Positions 1-5,749 of a DNA stretch of 8,236 bases are shown here, one piece after another. This DNA comes from Sphingomonas sp. CCH9-E2 (lineage in GTDB: Bacteria; Pseudomonadota; Alphaproteobacteria; Sphingomonadales; Sphingomonadaceae). The notes below the pieces were generated by a model. That model was not told the origin of the DNA and searched no databases. It saw only the letters and a program-made list of their open reading frames with translations. A program made the translations under genes and the position numbers. Within the stretch, counting starts at the first letter, position 1; each line of letters opens with the position of its first letter. The DNA lies in contig NZ_LSJM01000312.1 in the NCBI RefSeq assembly GCF_001557215.1, positions 1 to 8,236 on the forward strand, given 5' to 3'.

Positions 1-414
1 ACCCTCGGCACCCTCCTTCCCCGGCTCCAGCCCGAGGATCCCGCCGCCCGCCTGTTGCTGTTCGGCATCCGCCAGCTCGGCGCGAACGGCCTGGGCGACG
101 CCGCCGCCGCGCATGCCTTCATCACCGCCTTCGGCAAGGGCTTCCGCCGCCCGCTATTGCTGCTGCGCACGCTGATGGCGGAGATGTCGGCCGCCAGCGC
201 CGGCCCGATCCAGATCGCGCCCTGGTGCTGCGCCCGCATGACCGCATCCGAAGCCGCGCTGATCGCGGTCATCGCCAGCGTCGAGCGCGACAGCGAACGC
301 GCCCATCTGCTCCTGTCCGACCTGCTCGGCATCCGCCGCATCGACACCGTGCTGGCCACCGCCCACGCGCTCTCCAACGCCTTCGCCGATGCCGGGATGC
401 CGGTGGAGGTTTAG
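1..414 (+). CDS. Conserved hypothetical protein, 3' part only (possibly DUF6628 family)
   Basis: The reading frame is open from the first base to a TAG at 412-414, giving 137 visible residues; the true start lies outside the window. The protein is mostly helical and rich in Ala and Leu, without obvious membrane segments or signal peptide. Distinctive stretches are ARLLLFGIRQLGANGL, FRRPLLLLRTLMAEMS and GPIQIAPWCCARMT, the last with a Cys pair. The conserved-looking arginine/leucine block followed by the Cys-Cys stretch resembles small uncharacterised sphingomonad proteins that I recall as DUF6628; this is from memory and not certain. No function can be assigned. It converges with the TPR gene, and the two stop codons interlock. 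Confidence 0.6.
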   Translation, partial: TLGTLLPRLQPEDPAARLLLFGIRQLGANGLGDAAAAHAFITAFGKGFRRPLLLLRTLMAEMSAASAGPIQIAPWCCARMTASEAALIAVIASVERDSERAHLLLSDLLGIRRIDTVLATAHALSNAFADAGMPVEV

Positions 415-1163
415 CGGTCCCGCGCGCGCAACTGCGCCAACGTCTCCGCGGCCCAGCGATACATGTCCGCCTCCGCCGCGCGCTGCTGTCGGTCGAGCCG
501 CCGCGCCCGCGCCTCGACCTCCTCCAGCTGCTTGCGCGCCTTGTTCTCCCAGCCCTCGGCGAGCAGCAGCGCGGCATAACGGCACCGCGCCTCTTCGCCG
601 GGGAGGCGCGTCACGATGTCGGCATACAGGTCCAGCGCCTCCTGCGCGCGACCGAGATGCTCGAGCATCCGCGCGCGCAGCAGCGACAGCCGGTCCCGCT
701 CGGCCTGACCCGATGGCGGGTCGAGCGCGTCGATCAGCGCCAGCGCTTCGGCGGCATGGCCTTGCTCGAACACCGCCCGCGCGATCTTGCGCTCGATCGC
801 CGCGTCACCGGGAGCACCCATGCGCGCGTCGCGATACGCCGCCTCGGCCTCGCTCCACCGCTTCAGCTCGGCATAGGCGTCGCCCAGCCGCACCTTGTTC
901 GCCACCGTATCGGCCATGTCGAGCGCATCGCGCGCCGTGCGCAACTCGCGCTCGGGGTCTAGCGCCGCGACCGCCTTGGCCCGTGCGGTGCGCACATGCC
1001 GGTTGCCGGCAAGCCCCGGCAGGATCTCGACGATGACATAGGCGATGCTGCCCACCACCGGCAGAAAGATCAGCGCCGCAAGCCACAGCGTGTTGCGGCC
1101 CGTCTTCACCAGATGCACGACCAGCGCGACCTGGATGCCGATCACCGCGAGATAGGCGATCAT
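411..1163 (-). CDS. Membrane-anchored TPR protein with PLDc_N-like N-terminus
   Basis: A 250-residue protein of unknown specific function. Residues 2-19 and 26-48 form two hydrophobic segments. The second, with LWLAALIFLPVVGSIAYVIVEILP, matches the PLDc_N (cardiolipin-synthase/phospholipase D N-terminal) membrane hairpin, but no HKD phospholipase motif follows. Instead residues about 65-222 are helical TPR-like repeats, e.g. LGDAYAELKRWSEAEAAYRDA at 93-113 and RARMLEHLGRAQEALDLY at 163-180, then a charged Arg/Glu-rich C-terminal helix. I chose the start at 1163 because its ATG overlaps the upstream transporter stop as ATGA, a typical translationally coupled junction; upstream extension in this frame would only read antisense-like sequence inside the transporter gene. 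Likely a membrane-tethered adaptor, perhaps working with the transporter; that role is inference. Confidence 0.85.
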   Translation of the reverse strand: MIAYLAVIGIQVALVVHLVKTGRNTLWLAALIFLPVVGSIAYVIVEILPGLAGNRHVRTARAKAVAALDPERELRTARDALDMADTVANKVRLGDAYAELKRWSEAEAAYRDARMGAPGDAAIERKIARAVFEQGHAAEALALIDALDPPSGQAERDRLSLLRARMLEHLGRAQEALDLYADIVTRLPGEEARCRYAALLLAEGWENKARKQLEEVEARARRLDRQQRAAEADMYRWAAETLAQLRARDR

Positions 1164-2821
1164 GCCGGGGCCTTCTCCGCCCGCGCATCCCCCTCGCCCT
1201 CGGTCCCGGCATTGCCGATCGACCGGTCGACCAGCCCCGACGCCATCATCCACCAGAACAGCAGCACCCCGGGCAGCGCCAGCACGGTCGTGAACAGATA
1301 ATAGTTCACATATCCCATGCCCTCGATCAGCAGCCCGGCGGTCGTGCCCGACAGGAACCGGCCCAGGATGCTCGCCGCCGCCGACAGCAATGCGAACTGC
1401 GTCGCGGTGAAGCTGAGGTTGCACAGGGCCGAAAGGTACGCGACCACACACACCCCGCCGACACCGCTCGCGAAATTCTCGAACCCCATCGCGGCGGCCA
1501 TGCCGATGTTGCTCTTGCCGCTTGCCGCCAGCGCGGCGAATGCGGCGTTGGAAATCATCATAAGGAACAGGCTGAGCAGCACCGACCGCTTCATGCCGAG
1601 CTTCACATACAGCACGCCGCCAACGAAAATCCCGGCCAGCAGCGCGACAAAGCCGACGCCGACGTCGTAAAACGCGATCTCGGTCTTGCTGAACCCGAGA
1701 TCGTTGAACAGCAACCGCAGCGTCAGATTGGCCAGCGTATCGCCCAGCTTGTGTACCAGCACGAACAGCAGCACCACAGCGCCGCCCTCCCGCCGGAAAA
1801 ATTCGATCAGCGGCCCGACCTTGCCGCTGTCGGCAGGTGCTGCCGCAACCGGACGAAGCAACGCGATCCCCAGCAGCGCGGCGGCACCCGCCACCAGCAG
1901 CGCGATCGCCAGCGGATCGCTCCACCCGCGCCACAGCCCGACGCCGACTCCCGCGACGGTCACCAGCCCCAGCCAGGTCAGCGCACTCGGCTTGCCCGCA
2001 TCGCGCGCACGCCGCGCGGTCAGGTCGAATAGCGGGAACAGATAGCCGACCAGCACCATGTTCGACAGGATGTTGACCCCCAGCACCCCATCGATCCAGC
2101 GCCCAACCAGGTAGAGCGGAACGAACGACAGGATGAACATGAGATACGGCCGCTGCGCCATCCGCTCGGGCCATTCGCGGCTCACCTTACGCTCCGGCTC
2201 GCCGACGATCAGCCCGGCCAGGATCGCGGGCAGCGCAAAGATCGCGCAGGCGGCATAGGCCACGCCCCAACCCGCCCCATCGGCGACATACAGCGCCAGT
2301 CCGCCCGCACCGGCCGACCCGATCCGCCAGCCATATTGCGACATGCCCGACCCGATGCCCAGCTGGCGCGGTTCGAGCAGCTCGATGCGATAGGCGTCGA
2401 TCACGATGTCGAACGTCGCCCCGGCAAGGCCAACCATGATCGCCGCCGCCACGACCCAGCCGAGCGACGCGGTCGGATCGAGGCTGCCGAGGAACACCAC
2501 CGCCGCCGCGACCAGCGCGCCCGTGACGATCAGCCAGCTGCGCCGCATCCCGATCGCGCCCAGCACAGGAATGCGGAACTTGTCCACCACCGGCGCCCAC
2601 GCCCATTTGAGGTTATAGGCAAGGAACGTCAGCGCGAAGGCGGTCACCGCCGACTTGGTGATCCCGTCCTGCGCCAGCCGCGTGGTCAGCGTCGCGCCGA
2701 TCATCGCAAAGGGAAAACCGGACGAAATGCCCAGCGCCAGCGCGGCGAGCGGCGCCTTTTCGAAATAGGGCCGGATCCCGTCGATCAACGATCCACTGGC
2801 CGGCGTCACCGCGTCACTCAT
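1160..2821 (-). CDS. ampG: AmpG-family muropeptide MFS transporter
   Basis: A 553-residue inner-membrane permease with about 12-14 hydrophobic segments. AmpG brings GlcNAc-anhydroMurNAc peptides from the periplasm into the cytoplasm for peptidoglycan recycling, and in some bacteria this feeds AmpR-type beta-lactamase induction. AmpG-type signatures are seen in order: GISSGFPFAMIGATLT (31-46), LKWAWAPVVDKF (71-82), FDIVIDAYRIELLEPRQLG (137-155), HKLGDTLANLTLRLLFNDLG (357-376), and FENFASGVGG (448-457) with FTATQFALLS (471-480). The middle, residues about 215-340, is longer than the basic 12-helix plan, as in longer AmpG proteins. The ATG at 2821 is preferred because GGGGGA lies four bases upstream; an in-frame GTG at 2833 would place this purine run inside the gene. 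The gene follows the response regulator by 65 bases and overlaps the TPR gene (ATGA), so it probably sits in an operon. Substrate is inferred from family; AmpG-like paralogues with other substrates exist. Confidence 0.88.
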   Translation of the reverse strand: MSDAVTPASGSLIDGIRPYFEKAPLAALALGISSGFPFAMIGATLTTRLAQDGITKSAVTAFALTFLAYNLKWAWAPVVDKFRIPVLGAIGMRRSWLIVTGALVAAAVVFLGSLDPTASLGWVVAAAIMVGLAGATFDIVIDAYRIELLEPRQLGIGSGMSQYGWRIGSAGAGGLALYVADGAGWGVAYAACAIFALPAILAGLIVGEPERKVSREWPERMAQRPYLMFILSFVPLYLVGRWIDGVLGVNILSNMVLVGYLFPLFDLTARRARDAGKPSALTWLGLVTVAGVGVGLWRGWSDPLAIALLVAGAAALLGIALLRPVAAAPADSGKVGPLIEFFRREGGAVVLLFVLVHKLGDTLANLTLRLLFNDLGFSKTEIAFYDVGVGFVALLAGIFVGGVLYVKLGMKRSVLLSLFLMMISNAAFAALAASGKSNIGMAAAMGFENFASGVGGVCVVAYLSALCNLSFTATQFALLSAAASILGRFLSGTTAGLLIEGMGYVNYYLFTTVLALPGVLLFWWMMASGLVDRSIGNAGTEGEGDARAEKAPA

Positions 2822-2845
2822 GCAATCCCCCACGCTTTGACAGCG

Positions 2846-2873
2846 ACCCTAGCGCGAAAAACGCCGCTGCAAA
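2846..2873 (-). promoter_or_regulatory. Possible weak sigma-70-type promoter before ampG
   Basis: On the minus strand TTTGCA (2873-2868) and TAGGGT (2851-2846) are separated by 16 bases and lie about 25 bases before the ampG start. Both boxes deviate from consensus and spacing is slightly short. It could give ampG expression independent of the upstream response regulator gene, but GC-rich alphaproteobacterial promoters are poorly predicted by eye. Confidence 0.22.
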
Positions 2874-2886
2874 GCCCGGGTGAGGA

Positions 2887-3321
2887 TTATTGCGCGACGG
2901 GCTGGAACAGGCGCAAGCCCGATGGAATGCGCTTGGGCGCGCGCCCCTCGGCCAGCGCCTCGCAAATGTCGATCGCCGCGACCAGATCGCGCTGCTTGTA
3001 CGGCTTGGTCAGGCAGCCAAGCCCGATCGGTTCGAACTCCGCCGGGTCGCGCCCGGTGATGATCAGCACCGGAATGTTCTCGGCGCACGCCGCATGGGCC
3101 ACGTCCGCGCCATTGCCATCGCTCAGGCCCAGGTCGACCAGCACGATATGCGGCTTTTCCGCCGCGATGATGTGCCCGATCGCCTCGCCCACCGAATCGG
3201 TCGTGGCGACGACGGTAAATCCTTCGTCGGACAGGAAATGTTCGGTGTCGAACGCCACCAGCGGCTCGTCTTCGACGATCAGCACCCGAACGATCTGCCG
3301 CTTCTTCCTGCCGAATACCAT
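2887..3321 (-). CDS. Single-domain response regulator (CheY-like receiver)
   Basis: A 144-residue protein made almost entirely of one receiver (REC) domain, so it acts by phospho-dependent protein contacts rather than DNA binding. Visible key residues, numbered from the chosen start: acidic pocket Glu17-Asp18-Glu19 in VLIVEDEPL, phospho-acceptor Asp63 in IVLVDLGLSDG, Thr89 in PVLIITGRD and Lys106 in GCLTKPY. The ITGR and GCLxKPY style resembles the alphaproteobacterial stand-alone receivers that work with HWE/HisKA2 kinases, some of which act in the general stress response; this link is inference. No kinase gene is present in the window. The ATG at 3321 places the receiver after a short basic leader (MVFGRKKRQ). 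In-frame ATG at 3354 and GTG at 3381 are alternatives, and no ribosome site decides strongly. First gene of the leftward cluster with ampG and the TPR gene. Confidence 0.88.
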   Translation of the reverse strand: MVFGRKKRQIVRVLIVEDEPLVAFDTEHFLSDEGFTVVATTDSVGEAIGHIIAAEKPHIVLVDLGLSDGNGADVAHAACAENIPVLIITGRDPAEFEPIGLGCLTKPYKQRDLVAAIDICEALAEGRAPKRIPSGLRLFQPVAQ

Positions 3322-3355
3322 GACCCACCCGAACGTTACGCCTGTCAAACGCATT

Positions 3356-3365
3356 GAACGCGTTC
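3356..3365. promoter_or_regulatory. Perfect 10-bp palindrome in divergent intergenic region
   Basis: GAACGCGTTC is its own reverse complement and sits between the divergent response regulator and pseudouridine synthase genes. A related shorter palindrome, AACGTT preceded by G, lies at 3332-3337, about 20 bases away. The arrangement could be an operator for a dimeric regulator, but short CG-rich palindromes also occur by chance. Confidence 0.2.
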
Positions 3366-3388
3366 CGGTTCGGCTGCGCACAAGAATT

Positions 3389-3417
3389 TTGCGCGCGGGC
3401 CCAACCCGCTGTATCGC
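3389..3417 (+). promoter_or_regulatory. Candidate promoter giving a leaderless rluB-like mRNA
   Basis: TTGCGC (3389-3394) and TATCGC (3412-3417) are spaced by 17 bases, and six bases later comes the ATG of the pseudouridine synthase at 3424. Transcription starting seven bases after the -10 box would begin at the A of ATG. No Shine-Dalgarno-like purine run is present before this ATG, which agrees with leaderless translation. Box matches are only partial. Confidence 0.3.
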
Positions 3418-3423
3418 GCCTCA

Positions 3424-4722
3424 ATGTCCCCTTCATCGACCAATCAACCTGAACGGCAACCTGCCAAGGCCGGCGAACGTATCGCCAAGCTGCTCGCCCG
3501 TGCCGGAATTGCGTCACGGCGCGAGATCGAACGCATGATCGCCGAAGGCCGCGTCGCGATCGACGGTCAGACCCTGACCACGCCTGCCACGGTGCTGACC
3601 TCGCTTCACGGCGTCACCGTCGATGGCAATCCGGTCGCCGCGCCCGCCCCGGCGCGCCTGTTCCGCTTCCATAAGCCCGCCGGGCTGCTCACCACCGAAC
3701 GCGATCCCGCCGGTCGCCCGACGATCTATAGCCGTCTGCCCAAGGGCCTGCCCCGCCTGATGCCGGTCGGCCGCCTCGATCTCTCGACCGAGGGGCTGCT
3801 GCTGATGACCACCGATGGCGAGCTCAAGCGCCAGCTTGAACTCCCCGCCACCGGGGTCGAGCGCAGCTACCGCGCCCGCGCCTATGGTCAGGTCACCCAG
3901 GAGCAGCTGGAAGAGCTGATGCTCGGCGTCGAGATCGAAGGCGTGCGCTACGGCTCGATCAACGCCAATCTCGAACGCCGCACCGGCGCGAATGTGTGGA
4001 TCGAACTGACCCTGACCGAGGGGAAGAACCGCGAAGTCCGCCGCGTCCTCGAACATCTCGGCCTCAAGGTCAGCCGCCTGATCCGCACCCGCTACGGCCC
4101 GTTCGAACTCGGCGACATGCCCGTCGGCGCGGTGGATGAAATCCGCCAGCACGACCTGATCGTGTTCCGCAAGGCGCTGACCGGCCCCGGCGGCGGCAAG
4201 GCCGCATCGAACCTGCAACTGTCGGGCAAGTCCAAGGCGGTGGATGCACCACCCGAAGAGACGCCCGAACCCGCAGCTCCGTCCCCAGCCAACCGCGCGG
4301 AACGCCGCAAGGCGGGCGCGCAGGTCAGCGAGCCCGAAGCCTATAAGCCCGCACGCCCCAAGGCGGAGAAGAAGGGTCCCGAAAAATTCGGCGTCGCCCA
4401 ACGCCGCCGCCACCAGGCTGCGATCCAAAAGAAGAAGAGCCTCTCCCTTTCCGGGGATGGGATGGGGGTGGGACAGCGCCGACAGCGGCTCGATGCCGCT
4501 GACGGGGCTCCGAGGCCGGAACGCCGTCCCTCGCAGCAAAAGGGCAAGCCATTCGGCAAGCCCTCCGCCCCGCGCCATGCCCAGCATGACGACGACGGCA
4601 GCCCGCTGCTCGATCGGCCAAAGCGCGCCTTCCGACCCGGCGCCCGCCACCCCGGCACCGCACCCGGCAAGCGCCCGCCAAAGGGCAAGGGTAACCCGAC
4701 CAAACGAGGCCCGCGCTCATGA
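3424..4722 (+). CDS. rluB: RsuA/RluB-family 23S rRNA pseudouridine synthase with long basic tail
   Basis: Isomerises uridine to pseudouridine in rRNA; by resemblance to RluB the target would be U2605 (E. coli numbering) of 23S rRNA, though RluE/RluF/RsuA relatives cannot be fully excluded. Residues 17-65 form the S4 RNA-binding domain (ERIAKLLARAGIASRREIERMI). Residues about 78-250 form the catalytic domain, with FHKPAGLLTT at 82-91, the catalytic Asp119 in PVGRLDLSTEGLLLMT, and TEGKNREVRRVLEHLG at 198-213. From about residue 253 to 432 there is a disordered Pro/Ala/Lys/Arg-rich tail, common in alphaproteobacterial members. Part of it (about 339-369) is encoded by what looks like an inserted palindromic repeat. 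There is no obvious ribosome site before the ATG. The stop overlaps the rsmD start as ATGA, so the two rRNA-modifying enzymes are translationally coupled. Confidence 0.92.
   Translation: MSPSSTNQPERQPAKAGERIAKLLARAGIASRREIERMIAEGRVAIDGQTLTTPATVLTSLHGVTVDGNPVAAPAPARLFRFHKPAGLLTTERDPAGRPTIYSRLPKGLPRLMPVGRLDLSTEGLLLMTTDGELKRQLELPATGVERSYRARAYGQVTQEQLEELMLGVEIEGVRYGSINANLERRTGANVWIELTLTEGKNREVRRVLEHLGLKVSRLIRTRYGPFELGDMPVGAVDEIRQHDLIVFRKALTGPGGGKAASNLQLSGKSKAVDAPPEETPEPAAPSPANRAERRKAGAQVSEPEAYKPARPKAEKKGPEKFGVAQRRRHQAAIQKKKSLSLSGDGMGVGQRRQRLDAADGAPRPERRPSQQKGKPFGKPSAPRHAQHDDDGSPLLDRPKRAFRPGARHPGTAPGKRPPKGKGNPTKRGPRS
4438..4528 (+). repeat. REP-like palindromic element inside the coding tail
   Basis: The stretch begins with a CCTCTCCC run facing GGGG/GATGGG runs (4440-4472), the look of intergenic REP-type repeats in sphingomonads and caulobacters. 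It continues with a hairpin whose 7-bp arms CAGCGGC (4483-4489) and GCCGCTG (4495-4501) flank a TCGAT loop. The encoded residues (SLSLSGDGMGVGQ then RRQRLDAADGAPRP) differ from the surrounding Lys-rich tail. The frame stays open through it. Borders are approximate, and with one copy in the window repeat status is inferred from appearance only. Confidence 0.5.
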
Positions 4723-5258
4723 GGATCATCGCCGGAACCTGGCGCGGCCGCCCGCTCGTCGCGCCCAAGGGCGACGCCACCCGCCCCACCGCCGATCGCA
4801 CGCGTGAGGCGTTGTTCTCGATGCTCACCAGCCGCGTCGGCAGTTTCGAAGGGCTGGCCGTCGCCGACCTGTTCGCCGGCTCGGGCGCGCTGGGCCTTGA
4901 GGCACTGTCGCGCGGCGCAGCCTCGTGCCTGTTCGTCGAGCAGGACCGCGCCGCGCTCGACGCGCTGCGCGCCAACGCCGACAAGCTCGGCATCCGCCCC
5001 GACATCCGCGCCGCATCGGTCCTGTCGCTCGGCCCCGCGCCCAAGCCGCTTGACCTCATCATGATGGACCCGCCCTATGGCACCGGCGCAGGCGCGGTCG
5101 CTCTCGACAAGCTCGCCCGCCTCGGCTGGACCGGCCCCGCCTCCTGGGTCAGCATCGAAACCGCGAAGGGCGAAAAGGTCGAGGTCGACGGCTTCGTCAC
5201 CGATACCGAGCGGGTCCACGGCAAGGCGATGCTGACGATCTTGCGCCAAGCGACCTAG
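4719..5258 (+). CDS. rsmD: 16S rRNA (guanine966-N2)-methyltransferase RsmD
   Basis: A 179-residue SAM-dependent methyltransferase that makes m2G966 in 16S rRNA, acting on the assembling small subunit. Family signatures are all present: MRIIAGTWRGRPL at the N-terminus, TRPTADRTREALFSML at 21-36, the SAM-binding glycine motif DLFAGSGALGLEALSRGA at 50-67, and the catalytic N-methyltransferase motif DPPY at 117-120. Length is normal for the family. The ATG overlaps the stop of the pseudouridine synthase gene (ATGA), and this gene order is common in alphaproteobacteria. No lesions seen. Confidence 0.95.
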   Translation: MRIIAGTWRGRPLVAPKGDATRPTADRTREALFSMLTSRVGSFEGLAVADLFAGSGALGLEALSRGAASCLFVEQDRAALDALRANADKLGIRPDIRAASVLSLGPAPKPLDLIMMDPPYGTGAGAVALDKLARLGWTGPASWVSIETAKGEKVEVDGFVTDTERVHGKAMLTILRQAT

Positions 5259-5275
5259 CGGCGCATCTTCCCCGC

Positions 5276-5470
5276 ATGGGAAAGCTCGATCCGATCTACT
5301 CGGAATTCGAAACCGAGGAAGAGGCGCAAGCCTATGATGCCTAGTTTCGCGCGCAGGTGGAAGCTGGACTCGCATCGACTAGGCCACGCATTCCCCACGC
5401 GGAGGTAATGGCGAAGATCGACGCGATCATCGAAAAGCATCGGGGTGCGCAGTCCGACCTGGGAAGCTGA
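5276..5470 (+). pseudogene. Broken PaaA/RelB-type antitoxin (stability determinant) with in-frame amber
   Basis: Begins with ATG at 5276 and encodes MGKLDPIYSEFETEEEAQAYDA, then TAG at 5342-5344, then continues in the same frame with FRAQVEAGLASTRPRIPHAE and on through MAKIDAIIEKHR to TGA at 5468-5470. Read through the amber, the 64-codon product looks like PaaA2-like stability-determinant antitoxins: SEFET near the start, a YxxWFRAKV-like core, then RPxIPHxEVMAxM. The position of the TAG is where I expect a conserved Trp, so a single TGG-to-TAG change explains it. Intact members bind and neutralise a ParE-type toxin. The gene follows rsmD by 17 bases and overlaps the toxin remnant by 26 bases. 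A 22-residue peptide may still be made but should not work as an antitoxin. Sequencing error or amber readthrough are the alternatives. Confidence 0.72.
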
Positions 5471-5710
5471 CGCCGAGCTTCAGCTCGTCGAGCTATTGAG
5501 TTCATCGGCGAACGAAACGCATCAGCAGCGGCCCGCCTCCGTATCATGATCGATGATGCGATCAATCGCACGTGTCGGTTCCCAGAGAGCGGCCGCCCAG
5601 GGCGCATCCATGGAACGCGCGAACTGATTGTCCATCCGAACCATATCGTGAGCTATCAAATCACTGACACGACGATCGACATCCTCCGCATTCGCCCACG
5701 CTACCCGTAA
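5445..5710 (+). pseudogene. Frameshifted RelE/ParE-superfamily toxin
   Basis: A GTG at 5445 overlapping the antitoxin 3' end starts VRSPTWEADAELQLV; the homology then jumps frame near 5487-5491 to RAIEFIGERNASAAARLRIM and on to GRIHGTRELIVHPNHIVSYQ and IDILRIRPRYP, ending at TAA 5708-5710. Without correction the first frame stops at TGA 5547-5549 after 34 codons. Loss of one base restores the family spacing of the first helix (AELQLVRAIEFIGERN resembles AExDLxxIxxFIxxRN). The GTREL...IVxY...ILR order is typical of ParE-like toxins that act on gyrase, about 90 residues. The C-terminal ILRIRPRYP seems about three residues shorter than the usual ILRVLHxxRxYP, which could be a further in-frame deletion. 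The toxin is very likely inactive, which would allow loss of the antitoxin. Confidence 0.72.
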
Positions 5711-5713
5711 GAC

Positions 5714-5743
5714 GGCGGCGGCTCCCACCGGGAAGCCGCCGCC
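5714..5743. terminator. GC-rich hairpin between convergent TA remnant and catalase gene
   Basis: Arms GGCGGCGGC (5714-5722) and GCCGCCGCC (5735-5743) pair perfectly, and TCCC/GGGA inside extends the stem with one bulged A around an ACC loop. It lies four bases after the toxin remnant stop and seven bases past the catalase stop, a good place for a bidirectional terminator. Neither side has a clear U-tract, so it may act with Rho or as an mRNA 3' stabiliser. Confidence 0.6.
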
Positions 5744-5749
5744 CGAGCA

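Noticed and set aside
1164..2174. N-terminal extension of the TPR gene frame to 2174
   Set aside because: The extra 337 residues lie entirely inside ampG in another frame and are Arg/Gly-rich without domain features; the ATGA-coupled ATG at 1163 is the natural start.
3343..3348. Perfect TTGACA on the minus strand upstream of the response regulator
   Set aside because: A -10 box at 16-18 bases would fall on the start codon at 3321 (GGTCAT) and does not resemble TATAAT, so the hexamer is probably chance.
3362..3366. GGAAC on the minus strand as an EcfG -35 element for the response regulator
   Set aside because: The following CGTT-like elements lie 10 and 26 bases away, not the required 16-17.
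2887..3381. Response regulator starting at GTG 3381 (164 residues)
   Set aside because: The extra residues are not part of a receiver domain and would overlap the divergent promoter region; ATG 3321 is preferred, though not proven.
3514..4650. 378-codon open frame on the minus strand opposite the pseudouridine synthase
   Set aside because: Shadow of codon bias; it reads antisense to a clearly conserved enzyme and has no recognisable domain.
5342..5344. Programmed amber readthrough or a special amino acid at the antitoxin TAG
   Set aside because: No supporting RNA structure or reassigned-codon evidence; a simple TGG-to-TAG mutation with a separately frameshifted toxin explains the data.
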